Notes: generated from the sequence alone by a model not told the origin. Positions 47,538-57,338 are shown, counted from the first letter of the stretch. The stretch: 64,000 bases of DNA from Falsibacillus pallidus (GCF_003350505.1 NZ_QQAY01000001.1:62001-126000), one strand, 5' to 3'. Numbers and translations: made by a program.

Positions 47538-48740
47538 TTATCGTTTAAGATTGACTAATTCCTGAAGGATTTCATCGGAAGTCGTAATAATGCGTGTATT
47601 TGCCTGGAATCCGCGCTGCGCAACAATCATCTCAGTGAACTCTTCAGATAAATCTACGTTTGACATTTCCAGCGACCCCGATGCAATGTTTCCTCTTCCT
47701 TCACCTGGAATATTGATATTCGCTGTACCTGAGTTGATGGACTCCTGGAACGTATTGTTTCCTGTTTTAGAAAGCCCTGAAGGATTGCTGAATTTTGCCA
47801 AGGCAAGGACTCCTAATGTTTTGACAAGTCCGTTAGAGTAGACCCCATTTATTTCGCCACCGGCACCGATATTGAAGCTTTCCAAGGAACCTTCGAGGTT
47901 GCCGTTAGGGTTCGCCATTGCTGCAATTGATTCGTTGTTTCCTTTTACTAAATTGGTCAAATTGAAACTGATATTATCATTTGCATCAGACAACCCTAGT
48001 GAGGTATTAAGGTCAAGAGTTCCAGAAGTGCTGTATTTATTTGTACTAGAATTATAATTGATTGTAATATCTTGAGACTTAGGTGCTGTGCCTTCGTTAC
48101 TTGTAAAAGTTGCTTTCCAAGTAGATCCATTGGGCTCAAATTTAACATCTAATGTATGCTCTTTTCCTTTTGTATCTACTATCTTTATCTGCTGTACTGC
48201 TCCTGCAGTTCCTGAAGTGAATGGGAAACTAAGGTCTGGAAGACTTCCTTCAAGATCAATATTCTTGGTTGATACTGCCGGCAATGCAGCATTTACGTTT
48301 ACAGTGATGTCTTTCAACACTCCATTGCTATATTGCTGTACTTTCAAACCATCCCCATTTACTAGGGTTCCATTGTCATCCAAATAGAGATTCCCTGCAC
48401 GTGTGTAAAATTGTGCGTTTCCTTGTTTCACGACAAAGTAGCCGTCGCCATTGATGGCTAAATCAAGTGGCCGTCCTGTTGTCTGGAGACTGGCTTGTGT
48501 AGTGATTGTGTCTACTGAAGCCAATGTTCCTCCCAGACCTACCTGCATAGGGTTGATTCCCCCGCGGTTATTTTGGGCTGCGCTTGCCCCTGAGATTGTC
48601 TGGTTCATCGTGTCTTTGAATGTAACGCGTCCTTTTTTGAAGCCATACGTATTCACGTTGGCAATGTTATTCCCAATTACGTCAAGTTTTGTTTGGAAGT
48701 TTTTTAATCCACTGATTCCAGAATACATTGAACGAAGCAT
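47538..48740 (-). CDS. flgE: Flagellar hook protein FlgE
   Basis: Hook subunit, 400 residues. The N-terminus (MLRSMYSGISGLKNFQ, NNIANVNTYGFKKGR) and the C-terminus (MIVAQRGFQANTRIITTSDEIL) are the D0-D1 rod-type ends. The B. subtilis hook protein is about 264 residues, so this one carries about 135 extra residues in the middle (roughly 115-275), rich in serine, threonine and asparagine, like an added outer domain. AAAGGGG precedes the ATG. Confidence 0.95.
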   Translation of the reverse strand: MLRSMYSGISGLKNFQTKLDVIGNNIANVNTYGFKKGRVTFKDTMNQTISGASAAQNNRGGINPMQVGLGGTLASVDTITTQASLQTTGRPLDLAINGDGYFVVKQGNAQFYTRAGNLYLDDNGTLVNGDGLKVQQYSNGVLKDITVNVNAALPAVSTKNIDLEGSLPDLSFPFTSGTAGAVQQIKIVDTKGKEHTLDVKFEPNGSTWKATFTSNEGTAPKSQDITINYNSSTNKYSTSGTLDLNTSLGLSDANDNISFNLTNLVKGNNESIAAMANPNGNLEGSLESFNIGAGGEINGVYSNGLVKTLGVLALAKFSNPSGLSKTGNNTFQESINSGTANINIPGEGRGNIASGSLEMSNVDLSEEFTEMIVAQRGFQANTRIITTSDEILQELVNLKR

Positions 48741-48812
48741 TATTCGTTTCCCCTTTCGTATTCAGCTGCTTCTATCATTCCGCAGCTATAGGCTTCCTTT
48801 TGAAGGTCCGGC

Positions 48813-49205
48813 CTATTTATCTATTAATATAGTTCCATTGATATTAGTGAAAATCTGCGATTGTGCTTCCTGTCTAGTCATGGCTGTAATAACTGTTTTA
48901 TTTTTTGCACTGACAATCAGTGCTGCATTCGGCAGGATCACAAGTGAATCCGTGACGCCTTTTTGCTTTGCCTCCTGAACCTTTTGGTTGATTTCTCTCC
49001 ATTGATTCGTTGGGATTTCGATGCCTCTCATCTGCAGCCTTTGTCCAGCATGCTTGCTGATGGTCAATTCGTTCTTATGTGAATCGATCATGGTTTGAAG
49101 CTGCTGTTTAAACATCCCATTTGAAGGCATCTGCTGTTTAGGCAGTCTGTTTACAGTTGACGTAATGGGCTGTGATGGAAGACCCTGAATGAACTTCCGG
49201 TCCAT
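48813..49205 (-). CDS. Flagellar operon protein of the TIGR02530 type
   Basis: 130 residues: a basic, flexible first 45, then a compact alpha-beta part (LQMRGIEIPTNQWREINQKV, TDSLVILPNAALIVSAKNKTV). This resembles the 'flagellar operon protein' family found beside flgD and flgE in several Firmicutes; I know of no B. subtilis copy at this place. A hook or rod assembly role is inferred from position. GAAGGAG precedes the ATG, flgD lies 15 bases upstream. Confidence 0.8.
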   Translation of the reverse strand: MDRKFIQGLPSQPITSTVNRLPKQQMPSNGMFKQQLQTMIDSHKNELTISKHAGQRLQMRGIEIPTNQWREINQKVQEAKQKGVTDSLVILPNAALIVSAKNKTVITAMTRQEAQSQIFTNINGTILIDK

Positions 49206-49220
49206 ACAACCACTCCTTCA

Positions 49221-49856
49221 TTATTCAATACTGGTAATATTCTTTGCTTCGATTAGCTTACCGTCCTGATCGGTGATCATCAATTTACCATCTTTAAGAG
49301 AAACGGCTTTGACGATGGTTGAAACCTGATTGTCTCCATCCATCCAACTTACTTTTTTCCCGATTAAATAGCTTGCCTGAATCAAAGGGTTTTCTTTTTC
49401 AGAAGGATCCACGACCTCTGAAATATTAGCAGGACTTAGAATGGTTCCATCGCTCAAAATGATATCCACCGTATCTTCTTTAAATTGAATGGACTTAACC
49501 AATCCTGTTCCCTCTGTAACAACCGGTTCTTGAGTTTGATCTTCTGGCTGTGAAACCTTGTGCCAATGAACTTCCCTTCCTACGAACTGATTAAAGGAGA
49601 TCAATTGGTTTTGTTGTTCTGTCTTTACAAACTGTTCGATGGACTTATTCATATTGGTCATTTGTTCAAGACTGGAAAAAGTTGCCATTTGTGCAATGAA
49701 ATCTTTATCCTGCATCGGGTTCATCGGATCTTGATTTTGCAGCTGTGTCATAAGGATCTTTAAGAAGTCGTCTTTCCCTAAAACACCGCTGGAATTCTTT
49801 CTGGGATCGTTTTGATTGTTTGTCAGAAATAAATTCGAATTGATTGAGTTTGTCAT
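49221..49856 (-). CDS. flgD: Hook-capping protein FlgD
   Basis: Scaffold for hook polymerisation. N-terminal LGKDDFLKILMTQLQNQDP block is diagnostic, followed by DKDFIAQMATFSSLEQM, then a beta-rich part. 211 residues from the ATG at 49856, which stands 5 bases after AGGTGG; the site overlaps the fliK stop codon. Confidence 0.95.
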   Translation of the reverse strand: MTNSINSNLFLTNNQNDPRKNSSGVLGKDDFLKILMTQLQNQDPMNPMQDKDFIAQMATFSSLEQMTNMNKSIEQFVKTEQQNQLISFNQFVGREVHWHKVSQPEDQTQEPVVTEGTGLVKSIQFKEDTVDIILSDGTILSPANISEVVDPSEKENPLIQASYLIGKKVSWMDGDNQVSTIVKAVSLKDGKLMITDQDGKLIEAKNITSIE

Positions 49857-49865
49857 TTTGCCCAC

Positions 49866-51155
49866 CTATATATTAGTGTTGAAAAGCAATTCCTGTAATT
49901 CTTCAGCAAATTCCAATCCACTCTCCGGCTTTTGCTGATCAGTTCCTGATTGATCTTCTCGCCTGTGCTGCTGATGCTGCTGTGGATTCTGTTGTTTATC
50001 GAATTTCTGCTGTTCGGTAGAATTCGTATAGATATCGATTTTATCCACTTGAATATGCTGTTGGCTGAAGGCATTTTTTAAACTGGAAAGGCTGCCTTCA
50101 AGAAGATCTTTAGCTGCATTGGTTGAAGCTAAAAGCTTTGCTGTGATGACTCCATCTTTCTGCAGTAATTCAATCCTCAATGACCCCAATTGTTCAGGGT
50201 AAAGTTTTATAAGCAATTTATTGCCATTTGGTAATGGACTTACCTGTGATTTAGCTAGAATGTCGCTGAATTGCTTCACAAAGGATTCAAAATTAGGCGC
50301 TTTAGCATCCTTGTTTGTAAAGATAGCGAATTGCTCTTGTATTGTCATATTCAACTGAACAGGATTAGCTTCAGCTGTTTCGGTGTGGGTCCCTTCCGAA
50401 ATTGAACTTTGTGTTGACTGCGGTTTTTCACCCTTTGTCTGGCTCACTGCTAAAACTCGTGAAAATGCAGTAGTTATTATCTCTTTTTGTTTCAATTTCG
50501 GCATATCACTTTGCAAACCGTTAATTGTGTCTTTAATCTGTTTTAAACTGTCTTTCAGGTTGATGGCTTTTTTGATTCCCTGTGAATCTAAATCTGTTGC
50601 CATTAGTTGGGCTTCCAATGATTTCCCTGCCTTAAGGATCATTACGATATCATCTTTTGGAAGCTGTTTAAATGCTTCTTTGGATAACTGAGATAATTGG
50701 GAAATTAAATTCATGAGCATGTCCATCGGATCTTGCTTTTTCCCCTTATCAACCGGAGTTGAATTGCCTGGTGTTAATTCTTTTAATTTGTCTGAAATGC
50801 TCTTTAAAACATTTATCAGCTTATCTTTTGTTATACCAAGTATTTTTGCGATCCCTTGCAAGGTGATTCCCTCATTTTCCTGAACCGATGCGTGTGACAG
50901 ATCATTTGATACATTCAATGGCAAAGTTGTGCTTTGGTTCAAAATTTCCAGCAACTCTTTTAAAGCATCCATCGTGTCCATCGCATCTTTATTATAGTCT
51001 TCACTCTTGGTGGCGGATGCATCCTTTCCCAAAGTACTTTGATATACCGCACCAAGCAGATTTTTAAAATTCCCTGAAGGGATTTCGGACTTCCTATTAA
51101 CAGATGGGGAGCTCTTTCCTGCAGCACTCGATGGCATAGTTCCAGCCACGTTCAT
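49866..51155 (-). CDS. fliK: Hook-length control protein FliK
   Basis: 429 residues: a long variable helical and serine-rich N-terminal part and the conserved FliK C-terminal domain (about 315-385, LYPEQLGSLRIELLQKDG), then a glutamine-rich tail. It controls hook length and the switch of export specificity with FlhB. The ATG at 51155 follows AGGAGGTG; longer readings are not supported. Confidence 0.93.
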   Translation of the reverse strand: MNVAGTMPSSAAGKSSPSVNRKSEIPSGNFKNLLGAVYQSTLGKDASATKSEDYNKDAMDTMDALKELLEILNQSTTLPLNVSNDLSHASVQENEGITLQGIAKILGITKDKLINVLKSISDKLKELTPGNSTPVDKGKKQDPMDMLMNLISQLSQLSKEAFKQLPKDDIVMILKAGKSLEAQLMATDLDSQGIKKAINLKDSLKQIKDTINGLQSDMPKLKQKEIITTAFSRVLAVSQTKGEKPQSTQSSISEGTHTETAEANPVQLNMTIQEQFAIFTNKDAKAPNFESFVKQFSDILAKSQVSPLPNGNKLLIKLYPEQLGSLRIELLQKDGVITAKLLASTNAAKDLLEGSLSSLKNAFSQQHIQVDKIDIYTNSTEQQKFDKQQNPQQHQQHRREDQSGTDQQKPESGLEFAEELQELLFNTNI

Positions 51156-51184
51156 TTTTTCACCTCCTTTCAAAATGTAAGGTA

Positions 51185-51790
51185 TCAATTTGTTTGAAGT
51201 GCTGAAAGCTTCTCCGTATACTTAGCTGCATTTGCAGGAGGCATTTGCTCCAATATCTGTGCCAAAGATTCATTGCTTATTTGCGATAGGATGTGAACAG
51301 CTTCATCATCTTTCATTTTCAAAATGATTGGAGCAGCGCTTTTTGGTGACATCGTTTCATATGTATGGACGATTTCTTTAAACGCTTTTTTATTATCATC
51401 TTGAATCTGCTTCAGTTCTCCAATTTCCTGCTGCAGCCTTTCCTGCTCCAGCAGAAGCTTGTCCTTTTCATCCGCCTGGGCTTCAATTTTATTGGAAAGC
51501 TGATCAATTTGACCTTCTTTATCCTTGATTACTGCCTCTAGACTTGTCATTTTACTCTCATATTCTTTTATCGCAGTATTTGAATCCTTATTCAGCATGC
51601 CACTGATGAAAGGAATGTGTTCACCAATCTGCTTGCCTTTTTCGAACACATTCACACCGGCAAATGTCAAAACGATAAGCGCAATGGTGATGGCAAATAG
51701 TACAGGGATGAAGATGACCATTACAAACCATTGAAATTTGTTGTTTTTTTCCCGTTTATCCTCTAATCCTTTTTCAAGAGTTTTGCTCAT
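51185..51790 (-). CDS. ylxF: MotE-like membrane protein YlxF
   Basis: 201 residues with an N-terminal membrane helix (about 20-45), a long coiled coil (about 75-140) and a C-terminal MgtE_N-like domain (MSPKSAAPIILKMKDDEAV, ILEQMPPANAAKY). Conserved in the flagellar operon of Bacillus; probably a basal-body or stator accessory. Start at ATG 51790, 5 bases after AGAGG; a GTG overlapping the fliJ stop is an alternative. Confidence 0.87.
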   Translation of the reverse strand: MSKTLEKGLEDKREKNNKFQWFVMVIFIPVLFAITIALIVLTFAGVNVFEKGKQIGEHIPFISGMLNKDSNTAIKEYESKMTSLEAVIKDKEGQIDQLSNKIEAQADEKDKLLLEQERLQQEIGELKQIQDDNKKAFKEIVHTYETMSPKSAAPIILKMKDDEAVHILSQISNESLAQILEQMPPANAAKYTEKLSALQTN

Positions 51791-51795
51791 CCTCT

Positions 51796-52245
51796 TCACC
51801 TAGTTCCATTGCGAAAGGAAAATTGCATCGTGGAGATCTCATCCAATTGTTTGGATTCAGTGTGATTCATCCACTCCTTGTACTGGATAAGGTCCCTTTC
51901 GCGTATTTTTTCGTATTTTTTCACTTCTACATTTCGATCCTGCAGGAGCTGTTCATTCCAATTCATTCGATTCCTCGCATTAATAACAAGCTCTTGATAA
52001 TAAGAGATGGTCTTCTCAATATTCGTGAGGAACTGCTGATTATGGCGGATCTCTTGGATAGATAATCCCCTTTCCAGCTGGTCTGATTGAAAAGTCTGCA
52101 AATCTTCCTTCTTTTTTAAAAGCTGATACAAATGATCCGCGACTTCCCTGAATTTTTTTACAGAATCCTGATAGACTGTCTGGGCTTCATCTTTTTCCCG
52201 TTCTTTTACAGTCAATAATTTAGAGAACTTAAATTGATAGCTCAA
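51796..52245 (-). CDS. fliJ: Flagellar export chaperone FliJ
   Basis: Nearly all-helical, charged 149-residue coiled-coil protein, the stalk of the FliH-FliI ATPase. N-terminal FKFSKLLTVKEREKDEAQ is typical. It starts with TTG, whose TTGA overlaps the fliI stop. Confidence 0.9.
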   Translation of the reverse strand: MSYQFKFSKLLTVKEREKDEAQTVYQDSVKKFREVADHLYQLLKKKEDLQTFQSDQLERGLSIQEIRHNQQFLTNIEKTISYYQELVINARNRMNWNEQLLQDRNVEVKKYEKIRERDLIQYKEWMNHTESKQLDEISTMQFSFRNGTR

Positions 52246-53567
52246 GTCCAGTCACCTTCTCTTGCCAGTCTAATCAATGATTGAATCGCTTGCTCTTTTG
52301 TAATAGAGTCATCCGTTTTTTGTTTCAGGAATGATATGATCCTAGGGTAATAGTCAATGGCTTCGTCAATCTCTTTTGAGGAACCCTTTTTGTAGGCTCC
52401 AATATTAATTAAATCCTCAGAGTTAAGATAAATGCTTAGGAGCTCCCTAATTCTTTCAGCTGCCTCTTTATGCTCTTGTCCTGCAAGATGATTCATCAGC
52501 CTGCTGACACTTTTCAAAATATTAATGGCTGGAAACTGTCCTTTATTTGCTAAATCCCTGTCTAGGACCAGATGGCCATCTAATATTCCACGCACTGTAT
52601 CTGCAATGGGTTCATTCATATCATCACCGTCTACCAGAACAGTGTAAAACGCAGTAATGGACCCAAATTCATTTGTCCCTGTCCGTTCAAGCAATTTTGG
52701 GAGGATGGCAAATACAGAAGGTGTGTATCCCCTTGTGGCAGGTGGTTCACCTACAGCGAGCCCTACTTCCCTTTGTGCCATCGCAACCCTAGTAACCGAG
52801 TCCATCATGAACATAACATTGAGTCCCTTGTCCCTGAAATATTCCGCCACAGCGGTCGCAGTGAATGCACCCTTGATTCTCATTAACGCCGGCTGATCAG
52901 ATGTTGCACATATGACCACGGATTTTTTCAATCCTTCAGGCCCCAGGTCTCGCTCGATGAATTCCCTTACTTCCCTCCCACGCTCACCTATCAATGCAAT
53001 GACATTGATGTCTGCATTGGTATTGCGTGCGATCATTCCAAGCAATGTGCTTTTTCCAACACCACTCCCGGCAAATATTCCGATTCTCTGGCCTTTCCCA
53101 ACTGTCAGCAGACTATCGATCGGCCTTACCCCAACCTCTAACGATTCATCAATCGGCGGCCTCTTTAAAGGGTTGGGAGGGGATTGATCTGTTGGAATCG
53201 ATGCGAGTCCTTTTGGCAATATACTGCCATCCATCGGTTGGCCTAGTGAATCTATGACACTTCCAATCAGCTCATTGCCCATTTTAATTTCCAAAGGCCG
53301 GCCAGATGCTTCGACTATGGATCCTGGTGAGATGTCATTGATATCTGAATAAGGCATCAAAATGACACTTTCCTCTTTGAAACCAACCACTTCTGCTTGA
53401 ATTTTTCTTTCTTTATGATTGGAAACAACCTGAATCCAACATACATCACCAATAGAGCAATCAGGTCCCTGCGATTCAATCATCAGTCCGACAACACGCT
53501 TGACCCTGCCATATCGTTTCAATGAATTGAGTGATGGAATTCTTGTGATCAGTTCTGAGGCTTTCAA
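52242..53567 (-). CDS. fliI: Flagellum-specific ATPase FliI
   Basis: F1-beta-like export ATPase, 441 residues. Walker A GSGVGKST near residue 168, GERGREV, and the FMMDSVTRVAMAQREVGL region are intact. The TTG at 53567 overlaps the fliH stop by four bases with AAGGTG 7 bases upstream. Confidence 0.97.
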   Translation of the reverse strand: MKASELITRIPSLNSLKRYGRVKRVVGLMIESQGPDCSIGDVCWIQVVSNHKERKIQAEVVGFKEESVILMPYSDINDISPGSIVEASGRPLEIKMGNELIGSVIDSLGQPMDGSILPKGLASIPTDQSPPNPLKRPPIDESLEVGVRPIDSLLTVGKGQRIGIFAGSGVGKSTLLGMIARNTNADINVIALIGERGREVREFIERDLGPEGLKKSVVICATSDQPALMRIKGAFTATAVAEYFRDKGLNVMFMMDSVTRVAMAQREVGLAVGEPPATRGYTPSVFAILPKLLERTGTNEFGSITAFYTVLVDGDDMNEPIADTVRGILDGHLVLDRDLANKGQFPAINILKSVSRLMNHLAGQEHKEAAERIRELLSIYLNSEDLINIGAYKKGSSKEIDEAIDYYPRIISFLKQKTDDSITKEQAIQSLIRLAREGDWT

Positions 53568-54343
53568 TTTACATCACCTTCGAGAATATTCAGCAGCTGG
53601 CGCTTAATTTCAATTAATTGACTGTCAATGCCCGCATCGACTCTTCCATTCTGAGATTCTATGTAGCAGCTGTTTTCAGGCAAATCTTCATCAGGGTAGA
53701 TATAGCAATTCACATCAAAAGGAAAGAGAGTCTCGAGGTCCTCTTTCTGACCCATCAGCAAATCATACTTCAATGGATGTACGTGTATCTGAACCTCTTT
53801 GAATTCCTTGACTTCTTTCAATGCTTTCTTAACGACTCCAATAAAAGTATCCGGATGCTCCGTCAGTTCTTTATTCAGTATTTTCTCTGCGATTTTCACT
53901 CCTAATTCAAGGATGACTTTTTCTGCAGATTCAAGATAGTTTGAAAATTCAACCTTAGAAAGATCCACTACTTCTCTCGCCTTTTGGATATACCCGCTAA
54001 ACTCCTGCATGGCTTGAATCCTTCCATCCTGAAATCCGGATTCAAATCCCTCTTTTTTTGCCTGTTCAATCCATGCTGCTTTTTCCATCTCAAATTGGTC
54101 TCTTTCAAGCTGGAAAGACTCTCTCAATTCCTTCAATTCCTTTTCGGCATTCAGTCGAATGGATTCAGCCTCTTCTTTAGCAGCATTGATGATCGCTTCT
54201 CTCTCTTTTCCCTCAGATTTTTCCATTAACTGGTTAGATTCGAACTCAGCTGCATACTCGCTAACAATCTGCTTTAATCCGATTACTTTTGTTTGGGAAA
54301 TTTCTTGTCCACTTTTCCAACTGGATTTTATGATCCTAGACAA
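53564..54343 (-). CDS. fliH: Flagellar export regulator FliH
   Basis: Negative regulator of FliI, 259 residues: a long charged coiled coil (about 45-110), GFESGFQDGR, and a C-terminal FliH domain (VILELGVKIAEKILN). I choose TTG at 54343 (reads SRIIKSSWKSG), 9 bases after GGAGGAG; an upstream GTG would place the start inside the site. It overlaps fliG by 8 bases. Confidence 0.88.
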   Translation of the reverse strand: MSRIIKSSWKSGQEISQTKVIGLKQIVSEYAAEFESNQLMEKSEGKEREAIINAAKEEAESIRLNAEKELKELRESFQLERDQFEMEKAAWIEQAKKEGFESGFQDGRIQAMQEFSGYIQKAREVVDLSKVEFSNYLESAEKVILELGVKIAEKILNKELTEHPDTFIGVVKKALKEVKEFKEVQIHVHPLKYDLLMGQKEDLETLFPFDVNCYIYPDEDLPENSCYIESQNGRVDAGIDSQLIEIKRQLLNILEGDVN

Positions 54344-55346
54344 TGATATCGTCTCCTCCACCACGAGCGATGATTATTTCTCCAACTTCTTCTAGCCTGC
54401 GGATGACAGATACGATTCTTGACTGGGCCTCTTCTACTTCCCTCAAGCGAACAGGGCCCATATATTCCATTTCCTCTTTAAAAGTCTCCACCATACGTGT
54501 AGACATGTTGCGGAACACAATTTGTTTGACTTCTTCACTCGATACTTTAAGTGACAGAAGAAGGTCTTCATTATCACAGTCCCGAATGACTCGCTGAATG
54601 GAGCGATTATCAAGAGTAACAATATCTTCAAATACGAACATGCGCTTCTTGATTTCTTCGGCCAATTCCGGATCTTGGATTTCCAAAGAATCCAAAATTG
54701 TTTTTTCTGTGGTACGGTCGACACCCGTAAGCACTTCCACAAGAGCTTCAATCCCACCCGTTTGCGTGTAATCCTGAGTGACAGTCGCTGAAAGCTTTCT
54801 TTCCAGTATCGCTTCTATTTCATTGATTACTTCCGGTGAAGTGCTATCCATCAACGCAATTCTTTTTGCTATGTCTGCCTGTGCCTCCTGCGGCAATTCG
54901 GACAAGATCAGTCCTGCAGCTTGAGGTTCTAGATAAGAAAGAATGAGTGCGATAGTTTGCGGATGTTCATTTTGAATAAAATTAAGAATTTGGGCAGGGT
55001 CTGCTTTTCTGGCAAAATCAAACGGCCTCACCTGCAGGGAAGAGGTCAATCGATTAATGATTGCCGTTGCCTGTTCCTGGCCAAGGGCTTTCTCCAATAC
55101 GGTTTTGGCATAACCAATGCCCCCTTGTGAGATATAATCCTGTGCAACAGCGATGCTGTGAAATTCTTCAAGGATATCTTCTTTTTCAAGGGAATCTACT
55201 TTTTTGACACTTGATATTTCCAAAGTCAATCTTTCTATCTCTTCTTCTGTCAAATGCTTATAAACTGAAGCTGATACATCTGGTCCAAGGGATATCAGGA
55301 GGACGGCTGCTTTTTGCTTCCCTGACAGTTCTTTTTCTTTTCTCAT
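54336..55346 (-). CDS. fliG: Flagellar motor switch protein FliG
   Basis: 336 residues: N-terminal FliF-binding part (LSGKQKAAVLLISLG), middle EHPQ motif domain (NEHPQTIALILSYL), and C-terminal torque helix with charged residues (RDCDNEDLLLSLK). AGGAGG precedes the ATG. GTG one codon earlier is an alternative start. Confidence 0.97.
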   Translation of the reverse strand: MRKEKELSGKQKAAVLLISLGPDVSASVYKHLTEEEIERLTLEISSVKKVDSLEKEDILEEFHSIAVAQDYISQGGIGYAKTVLEKALGQEQATAIINRLTSSLQVRPFDFARKADPAQILNFIQNEHPQTIALILSYLEPQAAGLILSELPQEAQADIAKRIALMDSTSPEVINEIEAILERKLSATVTQDYTQTGGIEALVEVLTGVDRTTEKTILDSLEIQDPELAEEIKKRMFVFEDIVTLDNRSIQRVIRDCDNEDLLLSLKVSSEEVKQIVFRNMSTRMVETFKEEMEYMGPVRLREVEEAQSRIVSVIRRLEEVGEIIIARGGGDDIIV

Positions 55347-55358
55347 CACGTCCTCCTC

Positions 55359-56954
55359 CTAATCTTCTGCAAGCCACGTTCTCAATAGCTTTGCAAACTC
55401 CTCTGGCTTATCTTTCGCCATTTTTTCAAGCTGTTTTCTTTTTACGGATGATTCTGTTTCTTTCTCTTGGTTAACATCCGGAACGAACACTGGTTCATAT
55501 GTCTCTAATTCTTCCTGAGAAACTTCCTCTACAGTTTTCTTTCTTGATCGGAATAAGAATACAAATAGCAATACGATTATAGCCAAAAGGATACCGCCTA
55601 CCACGTAGGTCCACCAAGGAAGAATAGATTTCGTATTTTGATCCATTTTCACTTTTCCGTTAAATGGTTGAACAGAGACCACTACTTTATTTTGTATATC
55701 ACTGTCAGCAAGCTGGGTGCCGGAATCTTTATTGATGGTAGTCCGGACGATTGTTGATAATATTTGCTTAATATCATTGATTCGATCTTGCGGAAGAGAA
55801 TTCGGATCTTTCGGATTCGGCGGCTCTACCATAACTTGGATACCAAGGTCTCTAACTTTATATGGGCTTTCTACAATTTCTTTTCTGACTTTATTGACTT
55901 CATTATTGATTGTTTCTTCCTTGCGTTCGTAATCTCCATTCCCTTTATTGGTCTGAACATAAGAAGAACCAAGCGAATCAGCGGGATCCTGTCCTTGTGG
56001 GACTCCCCCTGCATTTGAACCATCTCCTGAGAATGTCTCTGTGATTCTTTTCGCGCTGATTTCAATGCCTTTCATATTTTCCTGGTCAACTGGAGAAACA
56101 AGGTTTTCTTCTCTATTTTCTTGGGTAAAGTCAATATCAGTAGAAACAGAGACGACGACTTTATCAAAGCCCATCAAAGTCCCGAGCATATTTTGGACTT
56201 GTCTTTGGATGTCCCTCTCAATCTGTTTCTTAACGTTCAACTGCTGTGCTACGTCTGAGCCTAACGAAGAATTATTTTGATTTTCGAGTTCGAAGTACTC
56301 AAAATATTGGTTCATGATGACGATATTATCAGTAGGTAGATTAGGGACACTTTTAGAAACCAAATGATAAAGTGACATAATTTGCTTTTGATCCATTTGA
56401 AAACCAATGTCTGTATTTAATACAATCGAAGCAGACGCTTCCTCTTTTGAATCAGATACAAAGATTCCTTTTTCAGGAAGAGTGATCATAACCTTTGCAT
56501 CATTTACCCCATCAATGCCTTTAATTAAGTCGGCAAGCTCTGTTTGCATTGCGTCCAGTTTCATAACATTGAATTCGTTGTCTGTCATACCGAACCCGGC
56601 ATTTTTACTGAAGAAAGAGTAGTCAATGCTTCCTGATTTCGGCAGCCCCTCGGAAGCAAGCTGAATCTTTAAATTATCTACTTCCTCAGAAGGAACTTTT
56701 ATAGTTGTTCCCCCATCTGCCAGTTCCGTTTTTATCCCTTTGCCGTCCAGGTTTTCTTTGATGCTCCCAGCTTCAGATGGTGTTAGATTGCTGTATAGCG
56801 GCACCATCGTCACCCTTGTTGCGAAATATCCTACAATCGCAAAAATAAGAATCAACATAATAAGGGAAGCAAAGAAAAGTGTTTTTTGCTTCTTAGAACG
56901 GCTAGTCCAAAAAGTCTTTATTTGTTTTGAATATTTTTGTAATGTTTCATTCAT
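55359..56954 (-). CDS. fliF: Flagellar MS-ring protein FliF
   Basis: 531 residues, two membrane helices (about 25-45 and 445-467), periplasmic-type ring-building motifs between them (VPLYSNLTPSEAG, SVSTDIDFTQEN) and a C-terminal FliG-binding tail ending AKLLRTWLAED. GGGGG precedes the ATG. It follows fliE by 51 bases. Confidence 0.97.
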   Translation of the reverse strand: MNETLQKYSKQIKTFWTSRSKKQKTLFFASLIMLILIFAIVGYFATRVTMVPLYSNLTPSEAGSIKENLDGKGIKTELADGGTTIKVPSEEVDNLKIQLASEGLPKSGSIDYSFFSKNAGFGMTDNEFNVMKLDAMQTELADLIKGIDGVNDAKVMITLPEKGIFVSDSKEEASASIVLNTDIGFQMDQKQIMSLYHLVSKSVPNLPTDNIVIMNQYFEYFELENQNNSSLGSDVAQQLNVKKQIERDIQRQVQNMLGTLMGFDKVVVSVSTDIDFTQENREENLVSPVDQENMKGIEISAKRITETFSGDGSNAGGVPQGQDPADSLGSSYVQTNKGNGDYERKEETINNEVNKVRKEIVESPYKVRDLGIQVMVEPPNPKDPNSLPQDRINDIKQILSTIVRTTINKDSGTQLADSDIQNKVVVSVQPFNGKVKMDQNTKSILPWWTYVVGGILLAIIVLLFVFLFRSRKKTVEEVSQEELETYEPVFVPDVNQEKETESSVKRKQLEKMAKDKPEEFAKLLRTWLAED

Positions 56955-57005
56955 TGTTATCCCCCGGTTATTCTAAAGATTTCTTATACGAGTTCATAAC
57001 CGCGG

Positions 57006-57326
57006 TTATACTTGCATTCTCATAATCTCTTGATACGCTTCGACTACTTTATTGCGAATCTCGATTGTCGTCTGCATGGTGATGCTCGCCTTTTGAGATG
57101 CAATCATTACTTGATGCAAATCAATATCTTTCCCTTGTGCAAGCTGGCCGGTAAGTTTATCCGCTATATTTTGGGATTCGTTCACTTCGTTCAAAGACTC
57201 TTTTAAATAATCTGCAAATTTAGTTTGTGCTTTATATGGGTTTTGTAAATTTCCTGCTGATATTTTCGCGTCTGACGGACGCAAAATAGAACTGGTCATC
57301 GAACTTATATTATTGATAGCCATCAT
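57006..57326 (-). CDS. fliE: Flagellar hook-basal body protein FliE
   Basis: Joins the MS ring to the rod, 106 residues, with the C-terminal helix QKASITMQTTIEIRNKVVEA. GGGAGG precedes an ATG ATG pair. 12 bases after flgC. Confidence 0.96.
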   Translation of the reverse strand: MMAINNISSMTSSILRPSDAKISAGNLQNPYKAQTKFADYLKESLNEVNESQNIADKLTGQLAQGKDIDLHQVMIASQKASITMQTTIEIRNKVVEAYQEIMRMQV

Positions 57327-57338
57327 TCAACGCCTCCC

